DNA of 64,000 nt from Streptomyces sparsogenes. GTDB taxonomy: Bacteria > Actinomycetota > Actinomycetes > Streptomycetales > Streptomycetaceae. Where the stretch lies: the NCBI RefSeq assembly GCF_001704635.1, contig NZ_MAXF01000031.1, forward strand, positions 29,086-93,085. Reading direction: 5' to 3'. The number at the start of each line of letters is the position of its first letter. Within the stretch, counting starts at the first letter, position 1. Made by a program: the position numbers and the translations under genes. The notes beneath the pieces are model-generated. The model made no database searches. It saw only the letters and a list, made by a program, of their open reading frames with translations, and had not been told where the DNA came from. Below, piece by piece: positions 17,751-26,157 of the stretch.

Positions 17751-19382
17751 ATGAGAGCAGAAAAGGGCGGCAAGGGGGAGGGCCTCGCCAACTGGTTCGA
17801 CGGGCGGGTCGGCCTCTTCAAGATGGGCAAGGCCCAGCTCAGGAAGGTCTTTCCGGACCACTGGTCCTATCTGATCGGCGAAATCGCCCTCTACACCTTC
17901 ATCATCATCATTCTGACCGGTGTCTACCTCACCATGTTCTTCAACCCCAGCATGCGTGAGGTCGTCTACCACGGCACCTACCGGCCGCTGAACGGCGTCC
18001 GCATGTCGGAGGCGTACCAATCCGCGCTGAACATCAGCTTCGATGTGCGCGGCGGGCTGCTCATGCGGCAGATCCACCACTGGGCGGCGATCCTCTTCGT
18101 GGCGAGCATGCTCGTCCACATGATGCGGACCTTCTTCAACGGAGCCTTCCGCAAGCCGCGCGAGATCAACTGGCTCTCCGGCGCCGGGCTGCTGATCCTC
18201 GGCATGTTCGACGGATTCCTCGGCTACTCCCTGCCCGACGACCTGCTCTCGGGCACGGGGATGCGCTTCCTTGAGGGCGCGATCCTGTCGGTGCCGGTGG
18301 TCGGCACCTATCTGGTGTTCTTCATCTTCGGCGGACAGTTCCCCGGCGAAATCATCATTCCGCGGCTGTTCACCTTCCACGTCCTGCTGCTCCCCGGCAT
18401 CATGCTCGGCCTGCTCGCGGTCCACATGATCCTGCTCGTGTACCACAAGCACACCCAGCACATGGGGCCGGGAAGGAAGAACATGAACATCGTCGGGCCG
18501 CCCCTGTGGCCCGTCTACGTCGCCAAGTCCGGCGGTTTCTTCTTCCTCGTCTTCGGGGTCAACGTCGTCATGTCGGCCATCGCCCAGGTCAATCCGGTGT
18601 GGCTGTACGGCCCCTACCGCCCCGACCGCGTGTCCACCGACGCCCAGCCCGACTGGTACATGGGCTTCTCCGAGGGCCTGATCCGTCTGATGCCGGGCTG
18701 GGAGATCAATCTGTGGGGCCACACCCTGGTCCTCGGGGTCTTCATCCCCCTGATGATCTTCCCGGTGGTGCTGCTGATCATCTGGCTCTACCCCTTCCTG
18801 GAGGCGTGGGTCACCGGCGACCGGCGCGAACACCACTTCAACGAGCGCCCCCGCAACTCGCCCTCCCGCACCGCCTTCGGCGCCGCCTGGATGGCCCTGT
18901 ACGCCGTCCTGCTGGCCGCGGGCGGCAACGACCTCATCGCCACCCATTTCGACCTGTCGCTGAACGCCATCACCTGGACCTGCCGGATCGCCTTCTTCGT
19001 GCTTCCGGCGATCGTCTTCGTCATCACCAAGCGGTGGTGCATCGGCCTCCAGCGGCGCGACCGGGAGAAGGTCCTGCACGGCCGCGAGACCGGCATCATC
19101 AAGCGCCTCTCCCACGGCGAGTACATCGAGATCCACGAGCCGCTGACCCAGGCCGAGCGGTACACCCTGACCGCCCACGACCAGCAGGACCCCCTGGAGC
19201 CCCCGGCGGAGATCGACGAGGCCGGCGTCCCCCGGAAGGCGTCCCGCAGGCACAAGCTGCGCGTCAGACTGTCCCGCAGCTACTTCGGTGACCGGGGGCA
19301 GATCCCCAAGGCCACGGTGGAGGAGTACCGCCGCCACCAGGCGGAGCACGAGCCCCACGAGGAGCGCGAGCCGACCCACTGA
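17751..19382 (+). CDS. qcrB: Orphan cytochrome b subunit (QcrB paralogue)
   Basis: A 543-residue cytochrome b of the actinobacterial cytochrome bc complex. It has the haem-ligand histidine pairs in the second and fourth membrane helices (QIHHWA with LVHMM, and FHVLL with AVHMI), several more hydrophobic segments, and the long charged C-terminal tail typical of actinobacterial QcrB. The start follows a GGGTGAGGC site. The usual neighbours qcrC, qcrA and ctaE are absent, and it is followed by an unrelated TetR gene. It is probably a second copy beside the main qcrCAB locus elsewhere in the chromosome, possibly used under other conditions. Role of the paralogue is inference. Confidence 0.88.
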   Translation: MRAEKGGKGEGLANWFDGRVGLFKMGKAQLRKVFPDHWSYLIGEIALYTFIIIILTGVYLTMFFNPSMREVVYHGTYRPLNGVRMSEAYQSALNISFDVRGGLLMRQIHHWAAILFVASMLVHMMRTFFNGAFRKPREINWLSGAGLLILGMFDGFLGYSLPDDLLSGTGMRFLEGAILSVPVVGTYLVFFIFGGQFPGEIIIPRLFTFHVLLLPGIMLGLLAVHMILLVYHKHTQHMGPGRKNMNIVGPPLWPVYVAKSGGFFFLVFGVNVVMSAIAQVNPVWLYGPYRPDRVSTDAQPDWYMGFSEGLIRLMPGWEINLWGHTLVLGVFIPLMIFPVVLLIIWLYPFLEAWVTGDRREHHFNERPRNSPSRTAFGAAWMALYAVLLAAGGNDLIATHFDLSLNAITWTCRIAFFVLPAIVFVITKRWCIGLQRRDREKVLHGRETGIIKRLSHGEYIEIHEPLTQAERYTLTAHDQQDPLEPPAEIDEAGVPRKASRRHKLRVRLSRSYFGDRGQIPKATVEEYRRHQAEHEPHEEREPTH

Positions 19383-19439
19383 GGAGTGTGAAGCGGAGCC
19401 GACATCAGGGAGCCGACGTCAGGTGTGGGTCGCCCTCAT

Positions 19440-19460
19440 TATGCACGCGCTGCGTGCATA
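19440..19460. promoter_or_regulatory. Perfect inverted repeat upstream of TetR gene
   Basis: TATGCACGC, spacer GCT, GCGTGCATA: 9-bp arms with no mismatch, 45 bp before the TetR-family start. Size and position fit an autoregulatory TetR operator. Confidence 0.65.
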
Positions 19461-19505
19461 GGCAAGCGCACAGGTTAGGCTGAGCCTTGCGACGAGAGGG
19501 GCGAG

Positions 19506-20159
19506 ATGACAGGCCGAAGGCGATGGTCGACCGAGGAGATCCTGGACACGGCGGCGAAACTGCTGCGCACGAGCGACGCCGAGTCGTTCAGCGTGCGGAA
19601 GCTCGCCGCGGCGCTCGGGACCGACTCCTCCAGCCTCTACCGCCACTTCCGCAACAAGACCGAACTGCTGCGCGCGGTCGCCGACCGGATCCTCCAGTCC
19701 GCCATGGACGGCTACCGCCCCGAGGGCGACTGGAAGCAGCGCATCACGGCCCTCGGCCTGCGTCTGCGCGAGGCTTTCGGCGAGCAACCCCAACTCGCCG
19801 CGGTCTGGGGACGCTATGGATCCGGCGGCACCGGGTCCCGGGTGGTCATGGAGGAGCTGCTGCGGGCCCTGCGCACATCCGGCCTGCCCGACCAGGAGAT
19901 CCCGGCGTGCTACCACCGCCTCGTGATCCTCCTCGCCGCGCTGATCTCCTCCGAGGCCGGCATCAGCACCATCACCCCCGAGGAGTACGAACAAGGCATG
20001 GAGCAGTTCCGCGTCGCCGTGCTCGGCGCCGACCCCGAACGCTTCCCCGCCCTGGCCCACTACGCCCGCGACATCCGCCCCCTCGGCGCGGACCGCCGCG
20101 CCGCGTTCGAGGAGATCCTCGCCGCCCAGCTCGCCGCCATCGAGGCCCGGTTCCCCTGA
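19506..20159 (+). CDS. TetR/AcrR-family regulator
   Basis: A 217-residue regulator. The N-terminal DNA-binding domain (residues about 5-60) contains STEEILDTAAKLL and the recognition motif FSVRKLAAALGTDSSSLYRHFRNKTELL. The C-terminal helical domain resembles the TetR_C group with variable ligand pockets. A perfect palindrome at 19440-19460 is probably its operator. The flanking genes, qcrB upstream and an M55 peptidase downstream, are candidates for regulation, but neither is clearly linked. The ligand is unknown. Confidence 0.85.
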   Translation: MTGRRRWSTEEILDTAAKLLRTSDAESFSVRKLAAALGTDSSSLYRHFRNKTELLRAVADRILQSAMDGYRPEGDWKQRITALGLRLREAFGEQPQLAAVWGRYGSGGTGSRVVMEELLRALRTSGLPDQEIPACYHRLVILLAALISSEAGISTITPEEYEQGMEQFRVAVLGADPERFPALAHYARDIRPLGADRRAAFEEILAAQLAAIEARFP

Positions 20160-20240
20160 CGTGCCGCGAGCCGAACCACCGGGCGTAGGGTTTCGGCGGG
20201 CACACGGACCACTGCGGTCGACGGCGAAGGGGGCGACGGC

Positions 20241-21104
20241 GTGCGGGTGTACATCAGCGCCGACATGGAGGGCGTGACCGGTCTGGTCGACGCCGAGGAC
20301 GTGCAACTGCGCGGCAGGGACTACGAGCGCGGCCGGGAGATGATGACCGAGGACGTCAACGCGGCCGTCCGCGGCGCGCTCGCCGCCGGTGCCACCCACG
20401 TCCTGGTCAACGACGCGCACAGCTCCATGCGCAACCTCCTCGCCGACCGCGTCCATCCCGAGGCGGTTCTGGTGCGCGGCAAGCCGAAGCCGATGGGCAT
20501 GTTGCAGGACCTGGACGCCGGCTTCGACGCGGTGCTGTGCGTCGGCTTCCACTCCCGTGCCGGGACCCTCGGCGTGCTGAGCCACAGCTACATGGGCCAT
20601 GAGATCGAGGACATGTGGCTCGACGACCGGCCCGTGGGCGAGATCGGCTTCGCCCACGCCACCGCCGCGGCCCTCGGTGTTCCGGTGGTGATGCTCTCCG
20701 GGGACGACGCGGCCTGCGCCGAGATGGCCGCCTGGGACGCCGCGGTCGTGACCGCGCCGGTCAAGTACGCCCTCGACCGATTCGCGGCCCGGCTGCGGCC
20801 GGTGGCCGAGGCGCGGAAGGCGATCGAGGAGGCCGCCGCCGAGGGGGTGAGCCGGGCCGCGGCGCTCGCGCGTCCGGCGGGTGGTGGCGCCGGTGCGGAC
20901 GCGGGTGCGGGTGCGGGTGGCATGACCCTGGCCGTGCGCTGGCAGTCCTCCTCCGTCGCGTCCCAGTTGGTGGGCATCCCGGGCGTCACCTTGCGCGACG
21001 CGCGCACGGTCGAGGTCAGTGGGCCGGTCCCTCAGCTGTTCCGGCTGTTCGGGGTGTTCATGCGCGTGGCGTCATCGGTGACCGGTCAGCATCCCTACTG
21101 CTGA
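20241..21104 (+). CDS. M55-family D-aminopeptidase (DppA-like)
   Basis: A 287-residue cytoplasmic metallopeptidase. The GTG start follows GAAGGGGGCG. The M55 signature is clear: ISADMEGVTG at residues 5-14 with metal-binding Asp8 and Glu10, then LVNDAHSSMRNLL, VGFHSRAG and HATAAALGVPVVMLSGDD. The family founder DppA of Bacillus cleaves D-Ala-D-Ala dipeptides, and zinc-binding His/Asp/Glu residues are present here. There is an Ala/Gly-rich insertion near residue 220. It may recycle D-amino acids from peptidoglycan. It is convergent with the spermidine-synthase-like gene across a strong hairpin. Confidence 0.9.
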   Translation: MRVYISADMEGVTGLVDAEDVQLRGRDYERGREMMTEDVNAAVRGALAAGATHVLVNDAHSSMRNLLADRVHPEAVLVRGKPKPMGMLQDLDAGFDAVLCVGFHSRAGTLGVLSHSYMGHEIEDMWLDDRPVGEIGFAHATAAALGVPVVMLSGDDAACAEMAAWDAAVVTAPVKYALDRFAARLRPVAEARKAIEEAAAEGVSRAAALARPAGGGAGADAGAGAGGMTLAVRWQSSSVASQLVGIPGVTLRDARTVEVSGPVPQLFRLFGVFMRVASSVTGQHPYC

Positions 21105-21122
21105 GGCGATGCCAGTGACTTT

Positions 21123-21184
21123 GCGGTGGGTATGGGACAGCGACACGCCGACACCACGGCGTGTCGCTGTCCCATACTCACCGC
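21123..21184. terminator. 28-bp inverted repeat between convergent genes
   Basis: Arms 21123-21150 and 21157-21184 are complementary over 28 bp with a single mismatch and a six-base loop (ACACCA). It lies 19 bases after the peptidase stop and 16 bases before the end of the convergent gene, as expected for a bidirectional terminator. Its length is exceptional. Confidence 0.8.
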
Positions 21185-21199
21185 AGTCGGCTTCGGACA

Positions 21200-22096
21200 T
21201 CAGTCGAAGACCTTCGGCGGTGGCGTCGGGGAGGGGGTGGCAGTGGCGTCGGTGACCGGGGGTGCGCCGGCGGTGAAGTCCGCGAGGGGGCGGCCGTGCT
21301 CGACCCGTGCCGGGTGGGGGTCGGTGGCGGCGCGGCGGGTCAGTTCGGCGATGGGGAGTTCGCGGTCGGCTGCCAGCAGGACGGCGTTGCCGAAGCGGCG
21401 GCCGCGGAGGACGGCCGGGTCCGCGGTCAGGCATACGTGGGCGAAGGCGGCGCGCGCGGTGGCGACCTGGGCGCGGAGGTGGGCGAGTGGGGGACCGTCC
21501 GCGATATTGGCGGCGTAGAGGCCGTCCGGGCGCAGCGCCCGTCGTACCTCGGCGAGGAATTCGACGCTGGTGAGGTGGGCGGGGGTGCGGGCGCCGCTGA
21601 AGACGTCGGCGACGATCAGGTCGGCCCAGCCGTCGGGCACCTTGCCCAGGCCCACCCGCGCGTCGGCGCCGCGCACCCGGATCCGGTCGGCGGGGTTCAG
21701 CGGGGCCTCGCGCCGTACGAACTGGACGAGCGCGGCGTCCCACTCGACCACCTGCTGGGTGGAGCGGGGCCGGGTGGCCGCGATGTAGCGGGCGAGGGTG
21801 AAGGCGCCGCCGCCGAGGTGGACGGCGTGGACGGGGCGGCCGGGCGGGGCGGTGAGGTCGGCGATGTGGCCGAACCTGCGCTGGTACTCGAAGTCCAGGT
21901 ACGAGGGGTCGTCGAGGTCGACGTGCGACTGCGGCTTGCCGTCCACCAGCAGGGTCCACGCGCGCGGGCGGTCCCGGTCGGGGACGAGTTCGGCGAGCCC
22001 GCCGTCCACCGGCGCGGCGACCGGCTCCAGGGCGCGCGCCCGCGCCGCGCCGCGCCCCCGCGCCGCCGTCGCTTTCTTCCGTACGCCCTTCGCCAC
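21200..22096 (-). CDS. Spermidine-synthase-like protein
   Basis: A 298-residue protein with the spermidine synthase/PMT fold. A basic N-terminal tail of about 30 residues leads to the SAM-fold core: HAVHLGGGAFTLARYIA (nucleotide loop), VVEWDAALVQF (acidic residue after strand beta-2), RGADARVGL and DLIVADVFSGA. The last matches the catalytic region of spermidine synthases, though the canonical DGxxQ context is altered. Similar proteins are widespread in Streptomyces and usually called spermidine synthase or fused MFS/spermidine synthase without proof. Real substrate is uncertain. Confidence 0.8.
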   Translation of the reverse strand: MAKGVRKKATAARGRGAARARALEPVAAPVDGGLAELVPDRDRPRAWTLLVDGKPQSHVDLDDPSYLDFEYQRRFGHIADLTAPPGRPVHAVHLGGGAFTLARYIAATRPRSTQQVVEWDAALVQFVRREAPLNPADRIRVRGADARVGLGKVPDGWADLIVADVFSGARTPAHLTSVEFLAEVRRALRPDGLYAANIADGPPLAHLRAQVATARAAFAHVCLTADPAVLRGRRFGNAVLLAADRELPIAELTRRAATDPHPARVEHGRPLADFTAGAPPVTDATATPSPTPPPKVFD

Positions 22097-22157
22097 GTGC
22101 CCCAGTATGCGGGTGGGGTGGCGTGCGGGGGCGGGCCGGGGCGCCGGGGCCGGTGGG

Positions 22158-22589
22158 TCAGCGGCAGCGGTCCACGGCCTCGATCATGCGGGCCGCCTCC
22201 CCGAGCGCGGCCCGCAGCTCGGCGGGGTCCGTCGCGCCGGTGTACGCGTCGCCCGGGGGCACCAGCCAGCCGGTGCCGGTCAGCGGGGGCGACACCCCGC
22301 TGCCCCCGGCCGCGTCTTCGGCGGCGGCGCCGCCCGTGCTCAGGCGGACCCCGCACCCCGGTGTCTCCGCGCACTCGCTGCCCGGCAGGTCCCAGCGCGC
22401 CGCGGTGCCGGCGGGCACCACGAAGCCGAGCGTGTCGCAGGCGTGGTCGTGCAGCACGGGGCCCACGCCGTCGCGTGCGCGGCGCAGGATGTCCACCGCC
22501 TCCAGCCCCTGACGGGCCGGCACGGTGACGAGGTCGCAGTCCTGGCACGGGAGATGCTGGGCAGTCGTCCGCGAGCCACTGTTGTCCAC
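22158..22589 (-). CDS. Small conserved actinobacterial protein, possible primase/polymerase-like fragment
   Basis: A 143-residue protein. The GTG at 22589 has a GAGGGAGG ribosome site and is preferred to an ATG 31 codons upstream. It has a Cys pair near the start (LPCQDCDLV) and two more Cys (ECAETPGCGV), and ends GWLVPPGDAYTGATDPAELRA, then a helix. The C-terminal segment resembles small Streptomyces proteins annotated as primase/polymerase-like; that call is weak. It is divergent from an XRE/TPR regulator, sharing 215 bp of upstream DNA. Function is unknown; the four cysteines could bind a metal. Confidence 0.5.
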   Translation of the reverse strand: MDNSGSRTTAQHLPCQDCDLVTVPARQGLEAVDILRRARDGVGPVLHDHACDTLGFVVPAGTAARWDLPGSECAETPGCGVRLSTGGAAAEDAAGGSGVSPPLTGTGWLVPPGDAYTGATDPAELRAALGEAARMIEAVDRCR

Positions 22590-22804
22590 TCGGGCCTCCC
22601 TCTCCGACGGGTTGCAAAGAGCCCAACGCACGACAGTGTCAACGGCTACGGCCGAATGCCGCCGTAAAGGATGGCAGTTCATGGCAAATCACGGGCGAGA
22701 TGCCGCGTTTTTCCGGAACGCCCGAGTGTCGGGCGCGCCCTGGCCGGTACGGTTCTCCTCCGCCCACCCGGGAGCCCCGTCAGGACCGTTAGGGAGGGGC
22801 CGCC

Positions 22805-24211
22805 ATGACGCCGCTTCCCGCGTCTTCGCCGTCACAGTCTTCGCCGTCTTCGGCGTCTTCGCCGTCGCAGCCCTCGCAAACGTCGGCGCCGCGGCCGAAC
22901 GCCGCCTTCCGGCGGCTGCGCGGCCAGCTTTCCCCGTCCGAGTTCGCCGCCGCCGTACGGAGGGCCGCGCGGGAGATCGGCGAACAGGTCTCCTGCGACG
23001 CCCGCTACATCGGCCGCGTCGAGTCCGGGGCGATCCGCTGCCCCAACTACGCGTACGAGCGCGTCTTCCGGCACATGTTCCCCGGGCGCACGCTGACCGA
23101 CCTCGGCTTCTCACCGCGCGAGGCGGTACGCGGACGCCGGGCGGGGCCCGCCCCCGGACCCCGGCCGGCCCCCGCCGGGGAGCGCGCCGCCGCGCCGGGC
23201 CCTCCCCCGGGCCGCTTTCCAGGCGGCGATCCGCCGCACCCCGACTTCGTGTTCCGGGAGCCGTTCGGCGTCCCCGGCGGCCGGGCCGGGGAGGCGGAGG
23301 CGGCGGCCGTCGAGGAGGCCGTCCTCCGGATCCGGCTGCTGGACGACCGGCACGGGGCGGACAGCATCTACCCGCACACCGCCCGCCCGCTGAACGCCGC
23401 GTACGCCCTGCTGGACGCCGGGGCCCACCGCCGCTCGATCGCCGACCGGCTGTACGCGGGCGCCGGGGAACTGGCCATCTCGGTGGGCTGGCTGGCCCAT
23501 GACTCCGGCCGCCTGGCCGACGCCCGCGCGCACTACGCGGAGGCCCTGGCCACCGCGCGGGTCACCGGCGACCCGGCCCTGGAGGCGCACGCCTTCTGCA
23601 ACGCCGCCTTCCTCGCCCGCGACGCCGGCCGCCCACGCGAGGCCGTCCGGGCCGCGCAGGCGGCGCGGCGGGCGGCGGACCGGCTGGCCTCGCCGCGGCT
23701 GCTGTCGCTGATCGCGCTGCGCGAGGCGGGCGGCTGGGCCTGGCTGACCGACCGGACGAACTGCGAGCGGGCCCTGCTGCGGGCCCAGGCGCTCTTCTGC
23801 CGCGGCCCGTCCGACGCCGACCCGGAGTGGATGAGCTTCTACGGAGAGGCCGAGTTGGAGGGTCTGGAGGCGCAGTGCTGGTCGGCGCTCGGCGAGTGGG
23901 GGCGGGCCGTCGAGCACGCCCGCCGCGCGGTCGCCCTGCAGAGCCCGCACTTCACCCGCAACATCGCGCTCTTCACCACGGAGCTGGCCAGCGATCTGCT
24001 CGCGGACGGCGCGCCGGACGCGGCGGCCGTCGCGGCGGGCCGCGCCCTGGAGCTGATGGACCAGGTCAGTTCCTCCCGCATCCGAGCGATGCTCGACGAA
24101 ACCGCCCGCGTGCTGCGCCCCCACGGCCGCAACGCGACGGTCGCGGACTTCCTCGCCCGCTACGAGACGGTCCCGCGCGGGGCGGCCCGGGTGCGCGTTC
24201 AGCCCAGGTGA
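22805..24211 (+). CDS. XRE-family regulator with C-terminal TPR-like helices
   Basis: A 468-residue regulator of a type expanded in Streptomyces. After a Ser/Pro/Ala-rich N-terminus (about 30 residues) comes the helix-turn-helix domain ([18 protein letters not shown] to [15 protein letters not shown]). An Arg/Pro-rich linker follows, then about 300 residues of helical repeats ([52 protein letters not shown]) resembling tetratricopeptide repeats that sense peptides or protein partners. The ATG has AGGGAGG upstream. The 3' end overlaps the convergent phosphatase by 13 bases. Target genes are unknown. Confidence 0.8.
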   Translation: MTPLPASSPSQSSPSSASSPSQPSQTSAPRPNAAFRRLRGQLSPSEFAAAVRRAAREIGEQVSCDARYIGRVESGAIRCPNYAYERVFRHMFPGRTLTDLGFSPREAVRGRRAGPAPGPRPAPAGERAAAPGPPPGRFPGGDPPHPDFVFREPFGVPGGRAGEAEAAAVEEAVLRIRLLDDRHGADSIYPHTARPLNAAYALLDAGAHRRSIADRLYAGAGELAISVGWLAHDSGRLADARAHYAEALATARVTGDPALEAHAFCNAAFLARDAGRPREAVRAAQAARRAADRLASPRLLSLIALREAGGWAWLTDRTNCERALLRAQALFCRGPSDADPEWMSFYGEAELEGLEAQCWSALGEWGRAVEHARRAVALQSPHFTRNIALFTTELASDLLADGAPDAAAVAAGRALELMDQVSSSRIRAMLDETARVLRPHGRNATVADFLARYETVPRGAARVRVQPR

Positions 24212-24792
24212 CCCGTGTCGTTCCAGCGTTCGATGGCCGGTTCGCCGTACGCCCAGCCCAGGACCGACAGGGACGTCGGCTCCAGGCGGATCCGCGCCCC
24301 GAAGGACACGTCGAGGCCCAGCCAGCGCGCGCCCAGGGTGCGCAGGATGTGGCCGTGGGCGAAGACCAGCACGTCCCGGTCGGCCGAGCGCGCCCACTCC
24401 ACCACCGCGTCCGCCCGCGCCGCGATCCCGCCCGGCGTCTCCCCGTCCGGGACGCCGTCGCGCCAGATGAGCCAGCCCGGCCGGATCGCCTGGATCTCGG
24501 CGGGGGTCATGCCCTCGTACGCGCCGTAGTCCCACTCCATCAGCGCGTCCCAGTCCCGCGCCCGGTCGCCGAACCCCGCCAGCTCGCAGGTCTCCTTCGC
24601 CCGCGCCAACGGGCTGGTGCGGACCTCGACGTCCGGCAGGCCCGCCCAGGGCGCGTGGTGAAGGCGCTCGCCGAGCAGCTTGGCGCCGCGCCGCCCCTCC
24701 TCCAGCAGTGGGATGTCGGTGCGGCCGGTGTGCTTCCCGGACAGCGACCACTCCGTCTGTCCGTGCCGGGCCAGGAGGATGCGTGGTGCCAT
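24199..24792 (-). CDS. Histidine phosphatase family protein
   Basis: A 197-residue phosphoglycerate-mutase-like phosphatase. The active-site motif [22 protein letters not shown] is at the N-terminus with the nucleophile His of [19 protein letters not shown] segment supplies the conserved Arg, the acid is in the [10 protein letters not shown] region, and [13 protein letters not shown] supplies the second His. The ATG at 24792 places RHG near residue 10, normal for the family; the upstream extension is discarded. Substrate is unknown. It overlaps the XRE gene at the 3' end and is divergent from the PAP2 gene. Confidence 0.9.
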   Translation of the reverse strand: MAPRILLARHGQTEWSLSGKHTGRTDIPLLEEGRRGAKLLGERLHHAPWAGLPDVEVRTSPLARAKETCELAGFGDRARDWDALMEWDYGAYEGMTPAEIQAIRPGWLIWRDGVPDGETPGGIAARADAVVEWARSADRDVLVFAHGHILRTLGARWLGLDVSFGARIRLEPTSLSVLGWAYGEPAIERWNDTGHLG

Positions 24793-25059
24793 GAGGGGGT
24801 CGCCTTTCACCGGGTCGGGCACCGGTCGGCGCCGTACGGCCCCATCATCGCTCACCTGTTCCCGAGGCAACCGTGGGGGCGATCCCGGCGTCTTCCTCTG
24901 CGCGCACCTGTCGGTCGGAGGGGGATGTCGGGGGATTGAGCAGCGGCGACCCGCGCTTTCCGGACGCATGTCGGGGGCGGTGCGCGAGCCGCTTTGCCTA
25001 CCCCGTACGGTTGATCGCGCGCCATTTCGTGGCCGCCCGAGTTTTTGGAGAGCGTCCGG

Positions 25060-26157
25060 ATGCCCCAGACCGCGCCCCGCGCCGGAACATGGCAGGGCAG
25101 TCGGCCACGTTGGTGGTCCGAACTGCCCTTGATAGCCGTGGTGTACGCGGCGTACTCGGCCGGCCGACTGCTGGCCCGGGGGGACGTGTCGACCGCCGTC
25201 GACCACGGCCTGGCCCTCCTCCACTTCGAACAGCGGCTGAACCTCGACTTCGAGACCCCGCTGAACGACCTCTTCACCGCGCACGCCTGGATCGGCATAC
25301 CCGCCGACTTCGCGTACGCCTCGTTGCACTACGTGGTCACCCCCGCGATCCTGGCCTGGCTGTGGAAGCGCCGCCGGGCCGCCGACTACCGGCTGCTGCG
25401 CACCTGGCTGCTGATATCCACGCTGATCGGCCTGATCGGCTTCACGCTGATGCCGACCTGCCCGCCCCGGCTGCTCGAGGCGAGCCACGGCTTCGTCGAC
25501 ACGATGGCGCAGTACAGCTCGTACGGCTGGTGGGGCGGCGAGGCGAGCGCGCCGCGCGGGCTCGGCGGGCTCACCAACCAGTACGCGGCCATGCCCAGCC
25601 TCCACGTGGGGTGGGCGCTGTGGTGCGGGGTGGTGCTGTGGCGGCACGGGCGCTCGGTGTGGGCCAAGGCGATCGGGGTCCTCTATCCGCTGAGCATCGC
25701 CGTCGTGGTGATGGGCACCGCGAACCACTACTTCCTCGACGCGGCCGCCGGCGCGGCCGTCATGGGGGTCGGACTGCTGCTGGCCCGGCCCGCGCTGCGG
25801 CTGGCCGGCCTGATCCGGGCCCGCCTCGGCGCCGCCCGCCGGCCCGACGAGGCCGCCGGGACCACCACCGCCGCGGCCCCCGGGACCGGCACCGCGACCG
25901 CCGGAACCGCGGCCGCCGGAACCGCCTCCGCTACCGCCGCGAATGGCACCTCAAACCTCAATGTCGCCTCGAATGTCAGTGACAAGTGCGAGACTGCGGC
26001 GCGTGAACGGGAACGGATCCCTCGACAGCAGGGCAGGGACGCGGACGGAAGCAGGAGCGGCGACAGCGGTGGCAGGGAGGCCGGCGCGGCAGCCCGAAGC
26101 GGCAGGGGCGGGGAGACCGCCACGGCCGGGGAAGGCGCTGCGGCAGCGGCTCGCTGA
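25060..26157 (+). CDS. PAP2-family membrane phosphatase (inositolphosphotransferase-like)
   Basis: A 365-residue membrane protein. Five to six hydrophobic segments cover residues about 25-265, and the phosphatase motifs [12 protein letters not shown] and [13 protein letters not shown] carry the catalytic histidines, as in the PAP2_3/AUR1-like group. The ATG at 25060 has GGAG upstream; a TTG five codons earlier is possible. After about residue 265 the sequence becomes a Thr/Ala-rich then Arg/Gly-rich low-complexity tail whose last roughly 50 codons overlap the start of the next gene in another frame. It probably dephosphorylates or transfers a polar lipid head group in the membrane. Confidence 0.85.
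   Translation: MPQTAPRAGTWQGSRPRWWSELPLIAVVYAAYSAGRLLARGDVSTAVDHGLALLHFEQRLNLDFETPLNDLFTAHAWIGIPADFAYASLHYVVTPAILAWLWKRRRAADYRLLRTWLLISTLIGLIGFTLMPTCPPRLLEASHGFVDTMAQYSSYGWWGGEASAPRGLGGLTNQYAAMPSLHVGWALWCGVVLWRHGRSVWAKAIGVLYPLSIAVVVMGTANHYFLDAAAGAAVMGVGLLLARPALRLAGLIRARLGAARRPDEAAGTTTAAAPGTGTATAGTAAAGTASATAANGTSNLNVASNVSDKCETAARERERIPRQQGRDADGSRSGDSGGREAGAAARSGRGGETATAGEGAAAAAR

Noticed and set aside
19468..19490. GGTTAGGCTGAGCC resembling a DmdR iron box.
   Set aside because: Only the left half matches the TTAGGTTAGGCTAACCTAA consensus; the right half is poor and no iron gene is adjacent.
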